Shown: positions 1-11,160, numbered from the stretch's first letter. The stretch: DNA of 64,000 nucleotides from Achromobacter deleyi (GCF_902859705.1 NZ_CADIJO010000001.1:62001-126000), one strand, 5' to 3'. Numbers and translations are program-made. Notes: generated by a model from the sequence alone, not told the origin.

Positions 1-702
1 CATCACCACCACTTCGTCGCACAGGTAGTCGACCACGGCCAGGTCGTGCGCCACGAACAGCATGGTCAGGCCCAGGTCGCGCTGCAGGTCCTGCAGCAGG
101 TTCAGCACCTGCGCCTGCACCGACACGTCCAGGGCCGATACGGGCTCGTCGGCCACGATGAAGTCCGGTTCCACCGCCAATGCTCGGGCAATGCCGATGC
201 GCTGGCGCTGCCCGCCCGAGAACTCGTGCGGATAGCGGCGGCTGTGGTCGGCGTTCAGGCCGACGCGTTCGAGCAATTCGCCGATGCGCGCGTCGCGGCG
301 GGTCTGGGCCAGGCGGTGGGTGTCCAGCGCCTCGCCCAGGATCTCGGCGACCGTCATGCGCGGGTTCAGGCTGGCGTAGGGGTCCTGGAACACGATCTGC
401 ATGCGGCGGCGCCAGGGCAGCATCTGCTTTTCGGACAGGTGCGTGATGTCCTGGCCGTCGAACAGCAGGCGGCCGGCGGTGGGTGCGAACAGGCGCAGCA
501 GGGCGCGGCCGGTGGTGGTCTTGCCGGAGCCGGATTCTCCCACCAGGCCGACGATGGTGTTGCGCGGCACGTCGAAGCTGACGCCGTCCACGGCCCGCAC
601 CACCGGGGCGTTGCGGGCCTGCGACGTGGGGAAATGAACCTTCAGGTCCTCGATGCGCACCAGCGGATCGGCAGCGCGGATGGGCTGGGGGCTTGCGGTC
701 AT
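1..702 (-). CDS. Peptide ABC transporter ATP-binding protein (DppF/OppF type), 3' end outside the window
   Basis: Second ATPase of a dipeptide/oligopeptide importer; it hydrolyses ATP at the cytoplasmic face of the membrane. The 234 visible codons hold Walker [10 protein letters not shown] (about residues 55-63), the Q-loop region [11 protein letters not shown], the ABC signature [15 protein letters not shown], Walker [11 protein letters not shown] and the switch histidine in FVAHDL. The C-terminal third is cut off by the left edge. Its ATG overlaps the TGA of the upstream ATPase gene by four bases, so the two are probably translationally coupled. It is the last visible gene of a five-gene transporter operon. 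The substrate cannot be read from the ATPase. Confidence 0.93.
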   Translation of the reverse strand, partial: MTASPQPIRAADPLVRIEDLKVHFPTSQARNAPVVRAVDGVSFDVPRNTIVGLVGESGSGKTTTGRALLRLFAPTAGRLLFDGQDITHLSEKQMLPWRRRMQIVFQDPYASLNPRMTVAEILGEALDTHRLAQTRRDARIGELLERVGLNADHSRRYPHEFSGGQRQRIGIARALAVEPDFIVADEPVSALDVSVQAQVLNLLQDLQRDLGLTMLFVAHDLAVVDYLCDEVVVM

Positions 703-1706
703 AGCGGGGTCACCTTGATGCAGCGGGCGCGGTGCTGGTCTTGCACCGTCACCAGGTCGGGCACGGCGCGCAGGCAACTGTCGTCAGCCAGCTCGCAGCG
801 CGGCGCGAACGTACAGCCGGCAGGCAGCGACAGCACGCTGGGCACGTTGCCCGGAATGGCGCGCAGGCGCTCGCCGGAGGCCAGCAGCGCCGCGGTCGGC
901 AGGCAGGACAAGAGGCCGCGGGTATAGGGGTGGGTAGGCTTTTCGAACAGGTCGTAGACCCCGGCGTCCTCGACCACGCGGCCGGCGTACATCACGGCCA
1001 CGCGATGCGCGATCTCGGCCACCACGCCCAGGTTGTGCGTGATGAACAGGATGCTCATGTTCATCTCGGCCTGCAGGCGGCGCAGCAGGTCCAGGATCTG
1101 CGCCTGCACCGTCACGTCCAGCGCGGTGGTGGGCTCGTCGGCGATCAGCACGGCCGGGTTGCAGGCCAGCGCCAGCGCGATCATGACGCGTTGGCGCATG
1201 CCGCCCGACATCTGGTGCGGATACTCGTTCACGCGCCGGTCAGCCGCCGGAATCTCGACGCGGTCCAGCATCTCGCGGGCGCGCTTCATGGCCGCCGCGT
1301 GCGAACCGCCTTCGTGCTGCAGCACGGCCTCGGCGATCTGGTCGCCCACCGTGTACAGCGGATTCAGGCTGGTCATGGGTTCCTGGAAGATCATCGCGAT
1401 CTCGGCGCCGCGGATGCGGCGCAAGGTCGAGGCCGACGCGTGGGCCAGGTCGTGTTCCTGGCCGCGGCGATCGCGAAAGCGGATCTTGCCCGCCTCGATG
1501 CGGCCGGCCGGCTTGGGCAAGAGGCCCATGATCGACAGGCTGGTCACGGACTTGCCGGAACCGGATTCCCCCACGATGGCCAGCGTTTCGCCGCGGGCCA
1601 GGTCGAAGGTGACGCCGTCCACCGATTTGGCGATGCCGTCGCGGCTGTGGAACCAGGTTTTCAGGCCTTCCACCGACAGCACGACGTCTCGGGTGCTTGC
1701 GGTCAT
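699..1706 (-). CDS. Peptide ABC transporter ATP-binding protein (DppD/OppD type)
   Basis: First ATPase of the importer, 335 residues, a normal length for DppD. Walker A GESGSGKS lies at about 46-53, the signature is [15 protein letters not shown] and Walker B is [13 protein letters not shown]. The C-terminal extension carries the cysteine-containing oligopeptide/dipeptide-transporter motif CTFAPRC, the hallmark of this ATPase subfamily. It starts two bases after the stop of the upstream permease gene and overlaps the next ATPase by four bases. The family assignment is secure, while the transported substrate is inferred only from the neighbours. Confidence 0.95.
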   Translation of the reverse strand: MTASTRDVVLSVEGLKTWFHSRDGIAKSVDGVTFDLARGETLAIVGESGSGKSVTSLSIMGLLPKPAGRIEAGKIRFRDRRGQEHDLAHASASTLRRIRGAEIAMIFQEPMTSLNPLYTVGDQIAEAVLQHEGGSHAAAMKRAREMLDRVEIPAADRRVNEYPHQMSGGMRQRVMIALALACNPAVLIADEPTTALDVTVQAQILDLLRRLQAEMNMSILFITHNLGVVAEIAHRVAVMYAGRVVEDAGVYDLFEKPTHPYTRGLLSCLPTAALLASGERLRAIPGNVPSVLSLPAGCTFAPRCELADDSCLRAVPDLVTVQDQHRARCIKVTPL

Positions 1707-1708
1707 GA

Positions 1709-2578
1709 TTACAGCTCCTTGCGCAGGCGCGGATCGAGGACGTCGCGCAGTCCGTCGCCGACCAGTTGCAGCGACAGCACGGACAGGACAATGGCGATGC
1801 CGGGGAAGATCATGATCCAGTCGGCCGAACCCATGTACTGCTGGCCGGCGTTGATCATGGTGCCCCAGGTGGGAATGTCGGGCGAAACGCCCACGCCCAG
1901 GAACGACAGGCCGGCTTCGGCCAGGATCGCGTAGGCGAAGATGAAAGTGCCCTGCACCAGAATGGGCGACAGCAGGTTGCGCAGCACGTGCACCGTGACG
2001 ATGCGCCAGGTGCTGACGCCCAGCGCGCGGGCGGCTTCCACGAACGGCAGTTCGCGGATCACCAGCGTCGAGGCGCGCACGATGCGGGCGAGGCGCGGCG
2101 TGTACACGATGCCCAGCGCGATCACCACGTTCACCAGCGACGGGCCCAGCGCGGCCACCAGCGAGATGGCCAGCAGGATGTCCGGGAAGGCCATCATGGC
2201 GTCGATCAGGCGCGACACGAACTTGTCGGCCGAGCGGAAAAAGCCCGCGATCAGGCCCAGGGCAATGCCCAGCACGCTGGACAGGATCACCACCGAGAAG
2301 CCCACCATCAGCGACAGCCGGCCGCCGTGGATGACGCGGCTGAACACGTCGCGACCGAAGTCGTCGGTGCCGAACCAGTGGGTGGCGCTGGGCGCCTTGA
2401 GCCGGTTCATGATCGACAGCTTGTAGGGGTCGAACGGGCTGACCCAGGGGGCCAGCAGCGCGGCGGCCACCAGCACGACGATGACGATCAGGCTGATCAG
2501 CACCGTCTTGCGCGCCACCAGCAGGCGCAAGACCTGCCAGCGGTCGACGCCGGACGTTGGGGAAGTTGCGATGGCCAT
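1709..2578 (-). CDS. Peptide ABC transporter permease (DppC type)
   Basis: Inner-membrane subunit, 289 residues. It has an N-terminal cytoplasmic tail and first helix (about 25-47), then the OppC N-terminal motif with FGTDDFGRDVFSRVIHGGR, then five further hydrophobic helices. The BPD_transp_1 coupling motif is EAARALGVSTWRIVTVHVLRN. Two bases separate its start from the stop of the DppB-type permease upstream. It should form a heterodimeric channel with that protein and bind the two ATPases through the EAA loop. Confidence 0.94.
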   Translation of the reverse strand: MAIATSPTSGVDRWQVLRLLVARKTVLISLIVIVVLVAAALLAPWVSPFDPYKLSIMNRLKAPSATHWFGTDDFGRDVFSRVIHGGRLSLMVGFSVVILSSVLGIALGLIAGFFRSADKFVSRLIDAMMAFPDILLAISLVAALGPSLVNVVIALGIVYTPRLARIVRASTLVIRELPFVEAARALGVSTWRIVTVHVLRNLLSPILVQGTFIFAYAILAEAGLSFLGVGVSPDIPTWGTMINAGQQYMGSADWIMIFPGIAIVLSVLSLQLVGDGLRDVLDPRLRKEL

Positions 2579-2579
2579 A

Positions 2580-3521
2580 TTAGTAACGCACCCGGGGGTC
2601 GACCAGCAGGTAGAGCAGGTCGATGAACAGATTGATCAGGACGTAGATCGCGGCAATGATCAGCAGTGCGCCCTGGATGACGGGGTAGTCGCGGCGCAGC
2701 ACGGCCGACACCACCAGGCTGCCCACGCCAGGCAGGCCGAACACGGTTTCGGTCACCACGGCGCCGCTGATCAGCAAGGCAGTCGTCAACCCCAGCACCG
2801 TCAGGATCGGGATCAGCGCGTTGCGCACGGCGTGCTTCAGGATGACCTTGCTTTCCGGCAGGCCCTTGGCCCGGGCGGTGCGCACGTAGTCGTCACGCAG
2901 CACGTCCAGCATGCTGGCGCGGATGAAGCGGGTGATCAGCGCCGAATTGACCAGGCCCAGCACCACGGCGGGCAGGATCAGGTGCGACACGCGGGTTGCC
3001 AGCGAGGCATCGGGGCCGCCATAGCCGGACACCGGCAGCCAGCCCAGCTTCACCGAGAACAGCTGCATCAGCAGCAGGCCCAGCCAGAAACTGGGCACGC
3101 TGGACGTGAACATCGAGAACGACAGCACCGACTGGTCCAGCGTGGTGCCGCGCTTGACCGCCGACAGGATGCCCACCGGCAACGCGATGGCGGTGGCGAT
3201 CAGCAGCGACATCAGCGTCAGCAGCAGGGTCGGTTCTGCGCGATCGGCCAGCGCCGACAGCACCGGCTTGTTCATGAAGATGGACTGGCCCAGGTCGCCC
3301 TGCACCAGCTTGCCCAGCCACGAGACGTACTGCACGGGCAGGGGGCGGTCCAGCCCCAGTTGATGTTCCAGCGCGGCAATGTCCGCCTGGCTGGCCTGGG
3401 GCCCGAGCATCACGGCCGCGGGGTTGCCGGGCGTGACGCGGATGATCACGAACACGATGGTCGCGACGATGAACATCACGGCCACCAGCCCGATCAGCCG
3501 GTTCAAGAGATAACGCAACAC
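2580..3521 (-). CDS. Peptide ABC transporter permease (DppB type)
   Basis: Inner-membrane subunit, 313 residues, typical for DppB. It starts with MLRYLLNRLIGLVAVMFIVA, the usual first helix, followed by the periplasmic segment RVTPGNPAAVMLGPQAS and five more helices. The EAA-like coupling loop is VRTARAKGLPESKVILKHAVRN. It is the first permease after the binding-protein gene, with about 94 bases between them. That gap could hold a processing or partial termination site, but no clear hairpin with a T-run was found. Confidence 0.94.
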   Translation of the reverse strand: MLRYLLNRLIGLVAVMFIVATIVFVIIRVTPGNPAAVMLGPQASQADIAALEHQLGLDRPLPVQYVSWLGKLVQGDLGQSIFMNKPVLSALADRAEPTLLLTLMSLLIATAIALPVGILSAVKRGTTLDQSVLSFSMFTSSVPSFWLGLLLMQLFSVKLGWLPVSGYGGPDASLATRVSHLILPAVVLGLVNSALITRFIRASMLDVLRDDYVRTARAKGLPESKVILKHAVRNALIPILTVLGLTTALLISGAVVTETVFGLPGVGSLVVSAVLRRDYPVIQGALLIIAAIYVLINLFIDLLYLLVDPRVRY

Positions 3522-3615
3522 AGTGGAATCCTAAAGATCAGTGCGCGGACGGCAGGCGCCGGGCGGGATGGGCCGGTGTCGGCCCATCCCGGGGCCTGGC
3601 TTGCGGGGGCGGCTG

Positions 3616-5175
3616 TTACTTCGCCGACTTCCAGGCGTTCCAGAAGTACGGCCACGGCGCGGGCTTGACGCCTTGCAGCGACGGCGAGCGGGCGGCCTGG
3701 GCGTTGAAGTCGCCCACCTTCACGAAGGGGATTTCGTCGTACACGGCCTGCTGCACGTCGGCCCAGCGCTTGACGCGTTCTTCCTGGGTGCGGGCCTGGT
3801 TGAAGGCGTCCATCACCTGCGCGCGGCGCGGCGTGTCCCACCAGCCCGGCGCGTCCTTGGACGGGAAGTCGATCAACGCCGGTTCGGGCAGGAACACGCT
3901 ATGGGTAATGAAGATGTCCCACACGGCGGGGTCCTGGCGGCGCTGGGTCAGCGTGGCCCAGTCCACTACCTGCATGTCCACCGTGAAGCCGGCGGCCTTC
4001 AGGTATTCCGCGGCCACCAGTGCCATCTTGTAATGGAACTCGTACTGCTGGCTGGTCAGGATGCGGATCTTCTTGTCTTGCAGATTGGCGCCGTCCAGCA
4101 GCTTCTTGGCGGCGGCGGTGTCGGCCTTGTTGTAGACCTTGCCGCCCAGCGACGTGGCCCAGGGGTAGCCTTCCGGATACAGGTCGCCGTTGAGCTTGTA
4201 GAACTCTTTGTTGCCGAAGGCGGCGTACAGCATGTCTTCTTCGTTCAGCGCCAGCTGCACGGCCTGGCGCACCGCCAGGTTGGACATGATGCCTTGCTTG
4301 GTGTTGAGCACCAGGCGGGGCCAGCCGAACGGCTTGAGCATCACCGGGTCGGAACGGCCGCCCTTGAGCTTGTCCAGCGCTTCGACCGGCAGCGAATCGA
4401 CGTAGTCGAACTGGCCCGCGGCGGCGGCTTCGGAACGCGTGTTGGCGTTGCCGACCGGCACGAAGCGGATTTCGTCCAGGTATTGCTTGCGTGCGCCGCC
4501 GTAGCCGTCGGGCTCGCCTTCGCGCTGCTTGTAGCCTTCGAAGCGCGTCAGCTGGATGTACTGGTCCGGCACGCGCGCCTTGAGCTGGTAGGGGCCGGTG
4601 CCGACGATCTCGGTCAGCACCGGGGCGATCTTGCCCTTGGGCATGATCACGGCGGCGGCGTTGTTCATGGCCAGCAGCGCGGTCAGCGGCGCGTAGGGCT
4701 GCTTGAGCGTGATGCGGATCGTGTTGGCGTCGGGCGCTTCGATGTTGGCGATGACCTTGGCGGCCATCTTGCCGCGGGTGGCGGTCTCGGTCCAGCGCTT
4801 GAGCGAGGCCAGCACGTCCGACGAATCCATCTTGGAACCGTCATGGAACGTGATGCCCTGGCGCAGGGCGATGGTGTAGACCAGGCCGTCCGGCGTCACG
4901 TCGGGCATCTTGTCGGCCAGCAGCGGGGTCAGGTTCCACTTGGCGTCGAAGGTGTACAGCGTTTCGAAGAAATGCTGGGTCAGGATGCCCACCAGGTCGG
5001 CGGTGCTGCTCATCGGGTCCAGCGTCGGCGGTTCACCGATGGTGGCCACCGAAATCGTGCCTCCCTTGACCGGCGTGGCACAGAGGGCGGGGGTCGACAA
5101 TGCGGTCAAGCCAATTGCGCCGGCCGCGAGCAGGCTCTTCAGCCCACCGCCTCGCCGGGAGGTACGGAAGTTCAT
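3616..5175 (-). CDS. Extracytoplasmic peptide-binding protein (SBP_bac_5 family)
   Basis: Periplasmic substrate receptor of the importer, 519 residues, close to the usual DppA/OppA size. A Sec signal peptide spans about 1-33 (RRGGGLKSLLAAGAIGLTALSTPALC). The mature part starts KGGTISVATIGEPPTLDPMSS, the classic family-5 beginning, and later has TFHDGSKMDSSDV and GTGPYQLK. A good ribosome-binding site (GGAGAG) precedes the ATG. It lies immediately upstream of the permease genes. The linked deaminase suggests peptides or D-amino-acid-containing compounds as ligands, but this is inference. Confidence 0.93.
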   Translation of the reverse strand: MNFRTSRRGGGLKSLLAAGAIGLTALSTPALCATPVKGGTISVATIGEPPTLDPMSSTADLVGILTQHFFETLYTFDAKWNLTPLLADKMPDVTPDGLVYTIALRQGITFHDGSKMDSSDVLASLKRWTETATRGKMAAKVIANIEAPDANTIRITLKQPYAPLTALLAMNNAAAVIMPKGKIAPVLTEIVGTGPYQLKARVPDQYIQLTRFEGYKQREGEPDGYGGARKQYLDEIRFVPVGNANTRSEAAAAGQFDYVDSLPVEALDKLKGGRSDPVMLKPFGWPRLVLNTKQGIMSNLAVRQAVQLALNEEDMLYAAFGNKEFYKLNGDLYPEGYPWATSLGGKVYNKADTAAAKKLLDGANLQDKKIRILTSQQYEFHYKMALVAAEYLKAAGFTVDMQVVDWATLTQRRQDPAVWDIFITHSVFLPEPALIDFPSKDAPGWWDTPRRAQVMDAFNQARTQEERVKRWADVQQAVYDEIPFVKVGDFNAQAARSPSLQGVKPAPWPYFWNAWKSAK

Positions 5176-5293
5176 GATTCTCTCTCCAGAGGGTCAAAAA
5201 CAGGTTGTCGCGTAATTCGGAAAAGGCGCCGGGTTCCCCAAGTCTTCTTTTGCCCCCTCGGGGCCTGGCGCTAAGGCGTCAGGCTGGGGGCGT

Positions 5294-6562
5294 TCAGAAG
5301 AAGGTCTCGGCCACGTCGGTGACGCGGTACTGCTCGTCCACCAGCAGCACCTGGCGCCACTTGTCGAACGTCAGGCAGGGGTGGGAAATGTCGAAGGCGA
5401 TCATGTCGCCGACCTGGATGTCGTCGGCCTCGCCGATCTGCATGAAGGCGTGCTGGTCCATCATGGCGGTCAGCTTCCATTGCGCGGGCGCGCCCTGCGG
5501 GGCGGCCTGGCCGGGGCGGTAGTGCAGTGACGGCGTCGGCAGGCCGGCGTCGAAGGCCGCGTCGCGCTTGCCCATGGCCACGATGGCGCGGCCCGGCTCG
5601 GGCAGCGATTGCACGTAGGCCCAGACTTGCAGCGCGGGCTGCAGGCCCGGCTCCATCTTGTGGGCCACGGGGTTGTGGGCGTTGATGCGTTCGGCCGCCG
5701 AGCGGTAGACGCCCACGTCGTGGGACAGGTAGCAACCCGGGCGCAGCACGATTTCCAGCGGCGCGCCGATGTCCAGCTGCGAGAATTCCTCGGCCACCAC
5801 GTCGAACCAGGCCGAACCGGCGCCGGAGATCAGCGCCGGGCCGTGCTTGCGCAGGCGGCCGGCGGTGGCCAGGCCACGCAGCGCGTCGGTGGCGCGGCGC
5901 AGGAACGCGCGGATGGCGGCCTCTTCCTGCAACACGCCTTCGTAGACTTCGATGCCGGCCAGGGCCAGGCCGGGCCAGCGGCCGATTTCCTCGACCACGG
6001 CCTGCAGTTGCGCGTCGTCGCGCACGCCGGTGCGCCCGCCCGTGGGGCCCAGTTCGATCAGCACGGGCAGCACCAGCCCCTGCTCGCCGAAATAGCGGCC
6101 CAGCTGGGCGGCGTTGGCGGCAGAGTCGACGATGCAGAAAAAGGTGAAGGCGGGGTCGCGCAGCAGCTTGGCGATCAAGGCCATGTTGGCGCGGCCGACC
6201 AGTTGATTGGCCATCAGCACCCGGCGGATGCCGTGCTGGTAGGCGGCGGCCACCTGCGGGGCGGTCGCCAGCGTGATGCCCCAGGCGCCGTTGTCGATCT
6301 GGCGCTTGAACAGCGCCGGGCTCATGGTGGTCTTGCCGTGCGGCGCCAGCTTGACGCGGTACGCTTCCATGAAGCGCTGCATCCATTGCAGGTTGTGCCG
6401 CACCCGGGCCTCGTACAGCACCGCCACGGGCAGGCTGACGTCTTCGGCGAGCAGGTTCCAGTTCAGCGCCGCCACGTCGGCGGTCGTACAGGCCTCGGGG
6501 AAGGCGCCCAGGCCTTTGCCGTTGACGTCCAGAGGGGCTGCGGGGGAGGAGGAATGGGGCAT
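5294..6562 (-). CDS. DSD1-type PLP-dependent amino acid deaminase (D-serine ammonia-lyase-like, fold III)
   Basis: Predicted to deaminate a D-amino acid or 3-hydroxy amino acid with pyridoxal phosphate and zinc, in the cytosol. The N-terminal alanine-racemase-like barrel has the PLP-lysine region LAPHGKTTMSPALFK. The C-terminal DSD1 domain has MDQHAF and the zinc-ligand motif SHPC near the end. About 422 residues. The frame stays open 17 codons further upstream to an ATG at 6613; the ATG at 6562 gives the better-aligned N-terminus (MPHSSSPAAPL) and is preferred, with moderate certainty. It probably belongs with the peptide importer directly downstream. The exact substrate is unknown. Confidence 0.82.
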   Translation of the reverse strand: MPHSSSPAAPLDVNGKGLGAFPEACTTADVAALNWNLLAEDVSLPVAVLYEARVRHNLQWMQRFMEAYRVKLAPHGKTTMSPALFKRQIDNGAWGITLATAPQVAAAYQHGIRRVLMANQLVGRANMALIAKLLRDPAFTFFCIVDSAANAAQLGRYFGEQGLVLPVLIELGPTGGRTGVRDDAQLQAVVEEIGRWPGLALAGIEVYEGVLQEEAAIRAFLRRATDALRGLATAGRLRKHGPALISGAGSAWFDVVAEEFSQLDIGAPLEIVLRPGCYLSHDVGVYRSAAERINAHNPVAHKMEPGLQPALQVWAYVQSLPEPGRAIVAMGKRDAAFDAGLPTPSLHYRPGQAAPQGAPAQWKLTAMMDQHAFMQIGEADDIQVGDMIAFDISHPCLTFDKWRQVLLVDEQYRVTDVAETFF

Positions 6563-6748
6563 GGTGGGCGCCTGTTTATGGAAAATATTTACGGCAAATC
6601 CGTTTTTTTTCATTATCGTGAAAAGAATTTACAAGCGGCAGTTGGGAGTTACCCGTAGGCGGCAGGTCGGACCGGTTGGCGCGACAATAGGCAATTCGCC
6701 GAGGAATTCGCGGGCCTGCGCGCCCGCCGCCCCATACAAGGAAGAGTC

Positions 6749-7540
6749 ATGCTGAAAGTCGCTTTGGGCCAGTTCGCCGTCAGCCGCGTCTGGGAAGAAA
6801 ACGCCCAGGTCTGTGTCGATCTCATGCGGCGCGCCCGCGAGGGCGGCGCCGGCCTGCTGGTGCTGCCCGAAGGCATCCTGGCGCGCGATATCACCGATCC
6901 CCAGATCGTCCTGAAGGCCGCGCAGCCGCTGGACGGCCCCTTCATGACGCGCTTGCTCGAGGCCAGCCGGGGTTCAGACCTGGCGACCATGATGTGCGTG
7001 CACGTGCCCACCGGCGAAGGCCGCGTCTGGAACACGCTGGTCACGATCCAGGACGGCCGCATCGTGTCGCAGTACCGCAAACTGCATCTGTACGACGCCT
7101 TCACCATGAAGGAATCCACCAACGTCACCCCGGGCAACGACATCCCGCCGCTGCTCGAACTCGGCGGCCTGAAGATCGGCCTGATGACCTGCTACGACGT
7201 GCGCTTCCCCGAACTGGCGCGCCGCCTGGCGCTGGACGGCGCCGACCTGCTGGTGCTGCCGGCGGCCTGGGTCCGCGGCCCGCTCAAGGAAAAGCACTGG
7301 GAAGTGCTGGTCACGGCCCGCGCGCTGGAAAACACCTGCTACATCGCGGCCACCGGCGAATGCGGCGAGCGCAATATCGGCTGCAGCATGGTGGTGGACC
7401 CCTTGGGCGTGGTCACGGCCCAGGCCGGCGAGGCGCCGGCCCTGGTGTTCGCGGACATCGACCCGGAACGCCTGGCGCATGCCCGCAAGGTGCTGCCGGT
7501 GCTGGCCAACCGCCGTTTCGCGGCGCCGCAACTGGCCTGA
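6749..7540 (+). CDS. Nitrilase-superfamily amidase (deaminated-glutathione-amidase-like)
   Basis: Cytosolic carbon-nitrogen hydrolase of 263 residues. The catalytic triad is visible as Glu41 (VLPEG), Lys111 (QYRKLHLYDAF) and Cys148 (LMTCYDVRFPELAR). The motif pattern YRKLHLYDAF and CYDVRFPE resembles the Nit1/YbeM group, which removes the amide from deaminated glutathione and related omega-amides. AAGGAAG precedes the ATG. It is divergent from the deaminase gene, with about 190 bases between them, and is followed by rarA. Metabolite repair is the best guess; the physiological substrate is not proven. Confidence 0.85.
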   Translation: MLKVALGQFAVSRVWEENAQVCVDLMRRAREGGAGLLVLPEGILARDITDPQIVLKAAQPLDGPFMTRLLEASRGSDLATMMCVHVPTGEGRVWNTLVTIQDGRIVSQYRKLHLYDAFTMKESTNVTPGNDIPPLLELGGLKIGLMTCYDVRFPELARRLALDGADLLVLPAAWVRGPLKEKHWEVLVTARALENTCYIAATGECGERNIGCSMVVDPLGVVTAQAGEAPALVFADIDPERLAHARKVLPVLANRRFAAPQLA

Positions 7541-7548
7541 CGGCTGAC

Positions 7549-7569
7549 GCGGCCCGCAAGCCGGGCCGC
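7549..7569 (+). other. GC-rich hairpin after the amidase gene
   Basis: An 8-bp perfect inverted repeat (GCGGCCCG / CGGGCCGC) with a 5-base loop lies just after the stop codon. There is no T-run, so it may stabilise the 3' end or act as a weak terminator. Confidence 0.35.
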
Positions 7570-7699
7570 GCGGTTGCGCAAGGGGCAGCGCCAGGCTGAA
7601 ATCGGCAGCAGGGCCTGCCCCTGACCTGCGGCAGGGAACTGGTCCGGCATGGTGTAATACTGGCTTGATTTCCTTGCCGTCTTCCCCCATCTGCTGCCA

Positions 7700-9040
7700 A
7701 TGAGCAACGATCTCTTCGCGGCCGATCCTGCGCATCGGCCCTATGTGCCCCTGGCCGAACGCCTGCGCCCGCGTTCGCTGGCCGACGTGGTCGGCCAGTC
7801 GCACCTGCTGGGCCCAGACAAGCCCCTGCGCGTCGCCTTCGAATCCGGCCGTCCGCACTCCATGATCTTCTGGGGGCCGCCCGGCGTGGGCAAGACCACG
7901 CTGGCGCGCCTGATGGCCGACGGCTTCGACGCCCAGTTCATCGCCATTTCCGCCGTGCTGGGCGGGGTCAAGGACATCCGCGACGCGGTCACGGTGGCCC
8001 AGGTGGCCCAGGGCCAGGGCCGCCGCACCATCCTGTTCGTCGACGAGGTGCACCGCTTCAACAAGGCGCAGCAGGACGCCTTCCTGCCCTACGTCGAAAG
8101 CGGCCTGTTCACCTTCATCGGCGCGACCACGGAAAACCCCTCGTTCGAGGTCAATTCCGCGTTGCTGTCGCGCGCCCGCGTCTACGTGCTGCAATCGCTT
8201 ACCGCGGAAGAACTGCAGCAACTGGTCGACCGCGCCGCCGAGGCGCTCAACGATGGCCTGGAGGACGACGCCAGGATCCACATCGCACCCGATGCGCGCG
8301 AACAACTCGCGGCCTGGGCCGACGGCGACGCGCGCCGGCTCATCAGCGCCGTGGAAGTGGTGGCCGAATCCGCCCAGTCCGCCGGCCGCGACACGGTCGA
8401 TGCCGAGTGGCTGGAAATCTCGTTGTCGCAGAACCTGCGGCGCTTCGACAAGGGCGGCGACGCCTTCTACGACCAGATCAGCGCGCTGCACAAGTCGGTG
8501 CGCGGCTCCAACCCCGACGCCGCGCTGTACTGGTTCTGCCGCATGATCGACGGCGGCGCCGACCCGAAATACCTGTCGCGCCGGCTGGTGCGCATGGCCG
8601 TCGAGGACATCGGCCTGGCCGATCCGCGCGCCACCGACCTGGCCGTGAACGGCGCCGACATCTACGAACGGCTGGGTTCGCCCGAGGGCGAATTGGCGCT
8701 GGCCCAGGCGGTGGTCTACATGGCCTGCGCGGCCAAGTCCAACGCCGTCTACAACGCCTACAACCAGGCCCGCAAGTTCGCGGCCGAGCACGGCAGCGCG
8801 CCGGTGCCCATCCACCTGCGCAATGCGCCCACCAAGCTCATGAAGCAACTGGGCCACGGCAAGGCCTATCGCTATGCCCACGACGAGCCCCATGGCTACG
8901 CCGCGGCCGAGCAATATTTCCCCGATGGGCTCAATCCGTCCTTCTATCGGCCAACCGATCGCGGCCTGGAGGCTAAAATCCAGCAAAAGTTGGCATTTCT
9001 GCGCCAGCTGGACGCAGAAGAACGTGCCAAGAAACGGTAA
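7700..9040 (+). CDS. rarA: Replication-associated recombination protein A (RarA/MgsA), AAA+ ATPase
   Basis: Clamp-loader-like AAA+ ATPase acting at stalled replication forks and single-stranded DNA gaps. 446 residues, the usual length. The N-terminal motif [17 protein letters not shown] is diagnostic. Walker [10 protein letters not shown] is at 59-67, Walker B/DEx[10 protein letters not shown] at 112-120, sensor 1 is [13 protein letters not shown], and a C-terminal MgsA tetramerisation domain follows ([20 protein letters not shown]). Read directly upstream of serS with a 42-base gap, so the two are probably cotranscribed, an arrangement common in proteobacteria. Confidence 0.96.
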   Translation: MSNDLFAADPAHRPYVPLAERLRPRSLADVVGQSHLLGPDKPLRVAFESGRPHSMIFWGPPGVGKTTLARLMADGFDAQFIAISAVLGGVKDIRDAVTVAQVAQGQGRRTILFVDEVHRFNKAQQDAFLPYVESGLFTFIGATTENPSFEVNSALLSRARVYVLQSLTAEELQQLVDRAAEALNDGLEDDARIHIAPDAREQLAAWADGDARRLISAVEVVAESAQSAGRDTVDAEWLEISLSQNLRRFDKGGDAFYDQISALHKSVRGSNPDAALYWFCRMIDGGADPKYLSRRLVRMAVEDIGLADPRATDLAVNGADIYERLGSPEGELALAQAVVYMACAAKSNAVYNAYNQARKFAAEHGSAPVPIHLRNAPTKLMKQLGHGKAYRYAHDEPHGYAAAEQYFPDGLNPSFYRPTDRGLEAKIQQKLAFLRQLDAEERAKKR

Positions 9041-10429
<1,389 letters not shown>

Positions 10430-10451
10430 CGCCTGTCGAGGTATTCGCAAA

Positions 10452-10484
10452 ATAAAAAAACGGAGCCTCGGCTCCGTTTTTTTA
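10452..10484 (+). terminator. Intrinsic terminator after serS
   Basis: Stem CGGAGC / GCTCCG around a CTCG loop (10461-10476), preceded by an A-run and followed by seven T residues. It could work in both directions. Confidence 0.85.
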
Positions 10485-10727
10485 TTGCCGTTGGCAATGA
10501 ATGGCTTGTCCCGCCGCGCGCCATACGCCACAAGGCGGATGGAGCGAATAACCCCGCCTGCCTATCATCGAGACATATTTCTGACTTGTTGGGAGATTAT
10601 GCTCAACGCGTGAGTGCTTGATTTTGATGTGAGCAATTGTGTATTTTCAATAAAAGGGCCAGATAGTTACGGCACAATACGCATGCGTTCTACACGCTTC
10701 ATTCACTTATATAACAAGGAGTTGTCC

Positions 10728-10976
10728 ATGACTTCAAGAATGATTGGAGATTTTCGTGTGAGATGCTCTGTGGCTCAAGATGACGAGCAGGGCTTCCGCG
10801 TGCAGATATGGACTCGCCGCGTAGGCGGAACCGCACCGGAAAAATGCTGGACCGTGCCGGGACAGGCACCGTTCGCAAGCTTGCACGAAGCAGAACAGGA
10901 AAGCCGGCAATTGTTTGAAGAAATCAATGGTGTGCGTTTCAACGGTGAACCGGAGTTTGCTCATGCGTCCGCATAA
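10728..10976 (+). CDS. Small protein of unknown function (82 aa)
   Basis: Not recognised. The ATG at 10728 is chosen because AAGGAG lies seven bases upstream (ACAAGGAGTTGTCC). The frame is open further upstream, but into AT-rich sequence without a ribosome-binding site. The protein is soluble and acidic, without a signal peptide or membrane segment. It has a strand-rich start (GDFRVRCSVAQ, FRVQIWTRRV) and an amphipathic C-terminal helix (HEAEQESRQLFEEI). The upstream DNA (10600-10720) is clearly AT-richer than its surroundings, as expected for a promoter region. The last 14 bases overlap the next small ORF. Confidence 0.7.
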   Translation: MTSRMIGDFRVRCSVAQDDEQGFRVQIWTRRVGGTAPEKCWTVPGQAPFASLHEAEQESRQLFEEINGVRFNGEPEFAHASA

Positions 10977-11124
10977 TGGCTGGTGGCGGGCGTCGAGTGC
11001 GCCGCGCCGCTGGATCGATCTTGTTCAAGAAACGCCGCGTTGGGCTGATGGCAAGCCCACCCCGGCGCCGCAGCATCCGCCCGTCGTCTCGGCAGGCAAA
11101 CCCGTCCAGGCTCCCGCAGCCTGA
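10963..11124 (+). CDS. Small proline-rich ORF overlapping the previous gene (53 aa)
   Basis: Not recognised. Its ATG at 10963 lies inside the 3' end of the upstream gene (out of frame) and has a GGAG seven bases upstream, which argues for coupled translation. The predicted product starts MRPHNGWWRASSAPRRW and ends in a Pro/Ala-rich tail. It is basic, with five tryptophans (four before residue 27) and no signal peptide. A terminator follows 40 bases later. Small size and biased composition keep the confidence moderate. Confidence 0.45.
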   Translation: MRPHNGWWRASSAPRRWIDLVQETPRWADGKPTPAPQHPPVVSAGKPVQAPAA

Positions 11125-11160
11125 CACGCTTTCTCCGGGGTACCGGAAATTGCCCCGCAG

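Noticed and set aside
5176-5293. Terminator in the CCCCTCGGGG-type hairpin between the deaminase and binding-protein genes
   Set aside because: The hairpin has no T-run on the minus strand, where it would have to act, and both genes are probably one operon.
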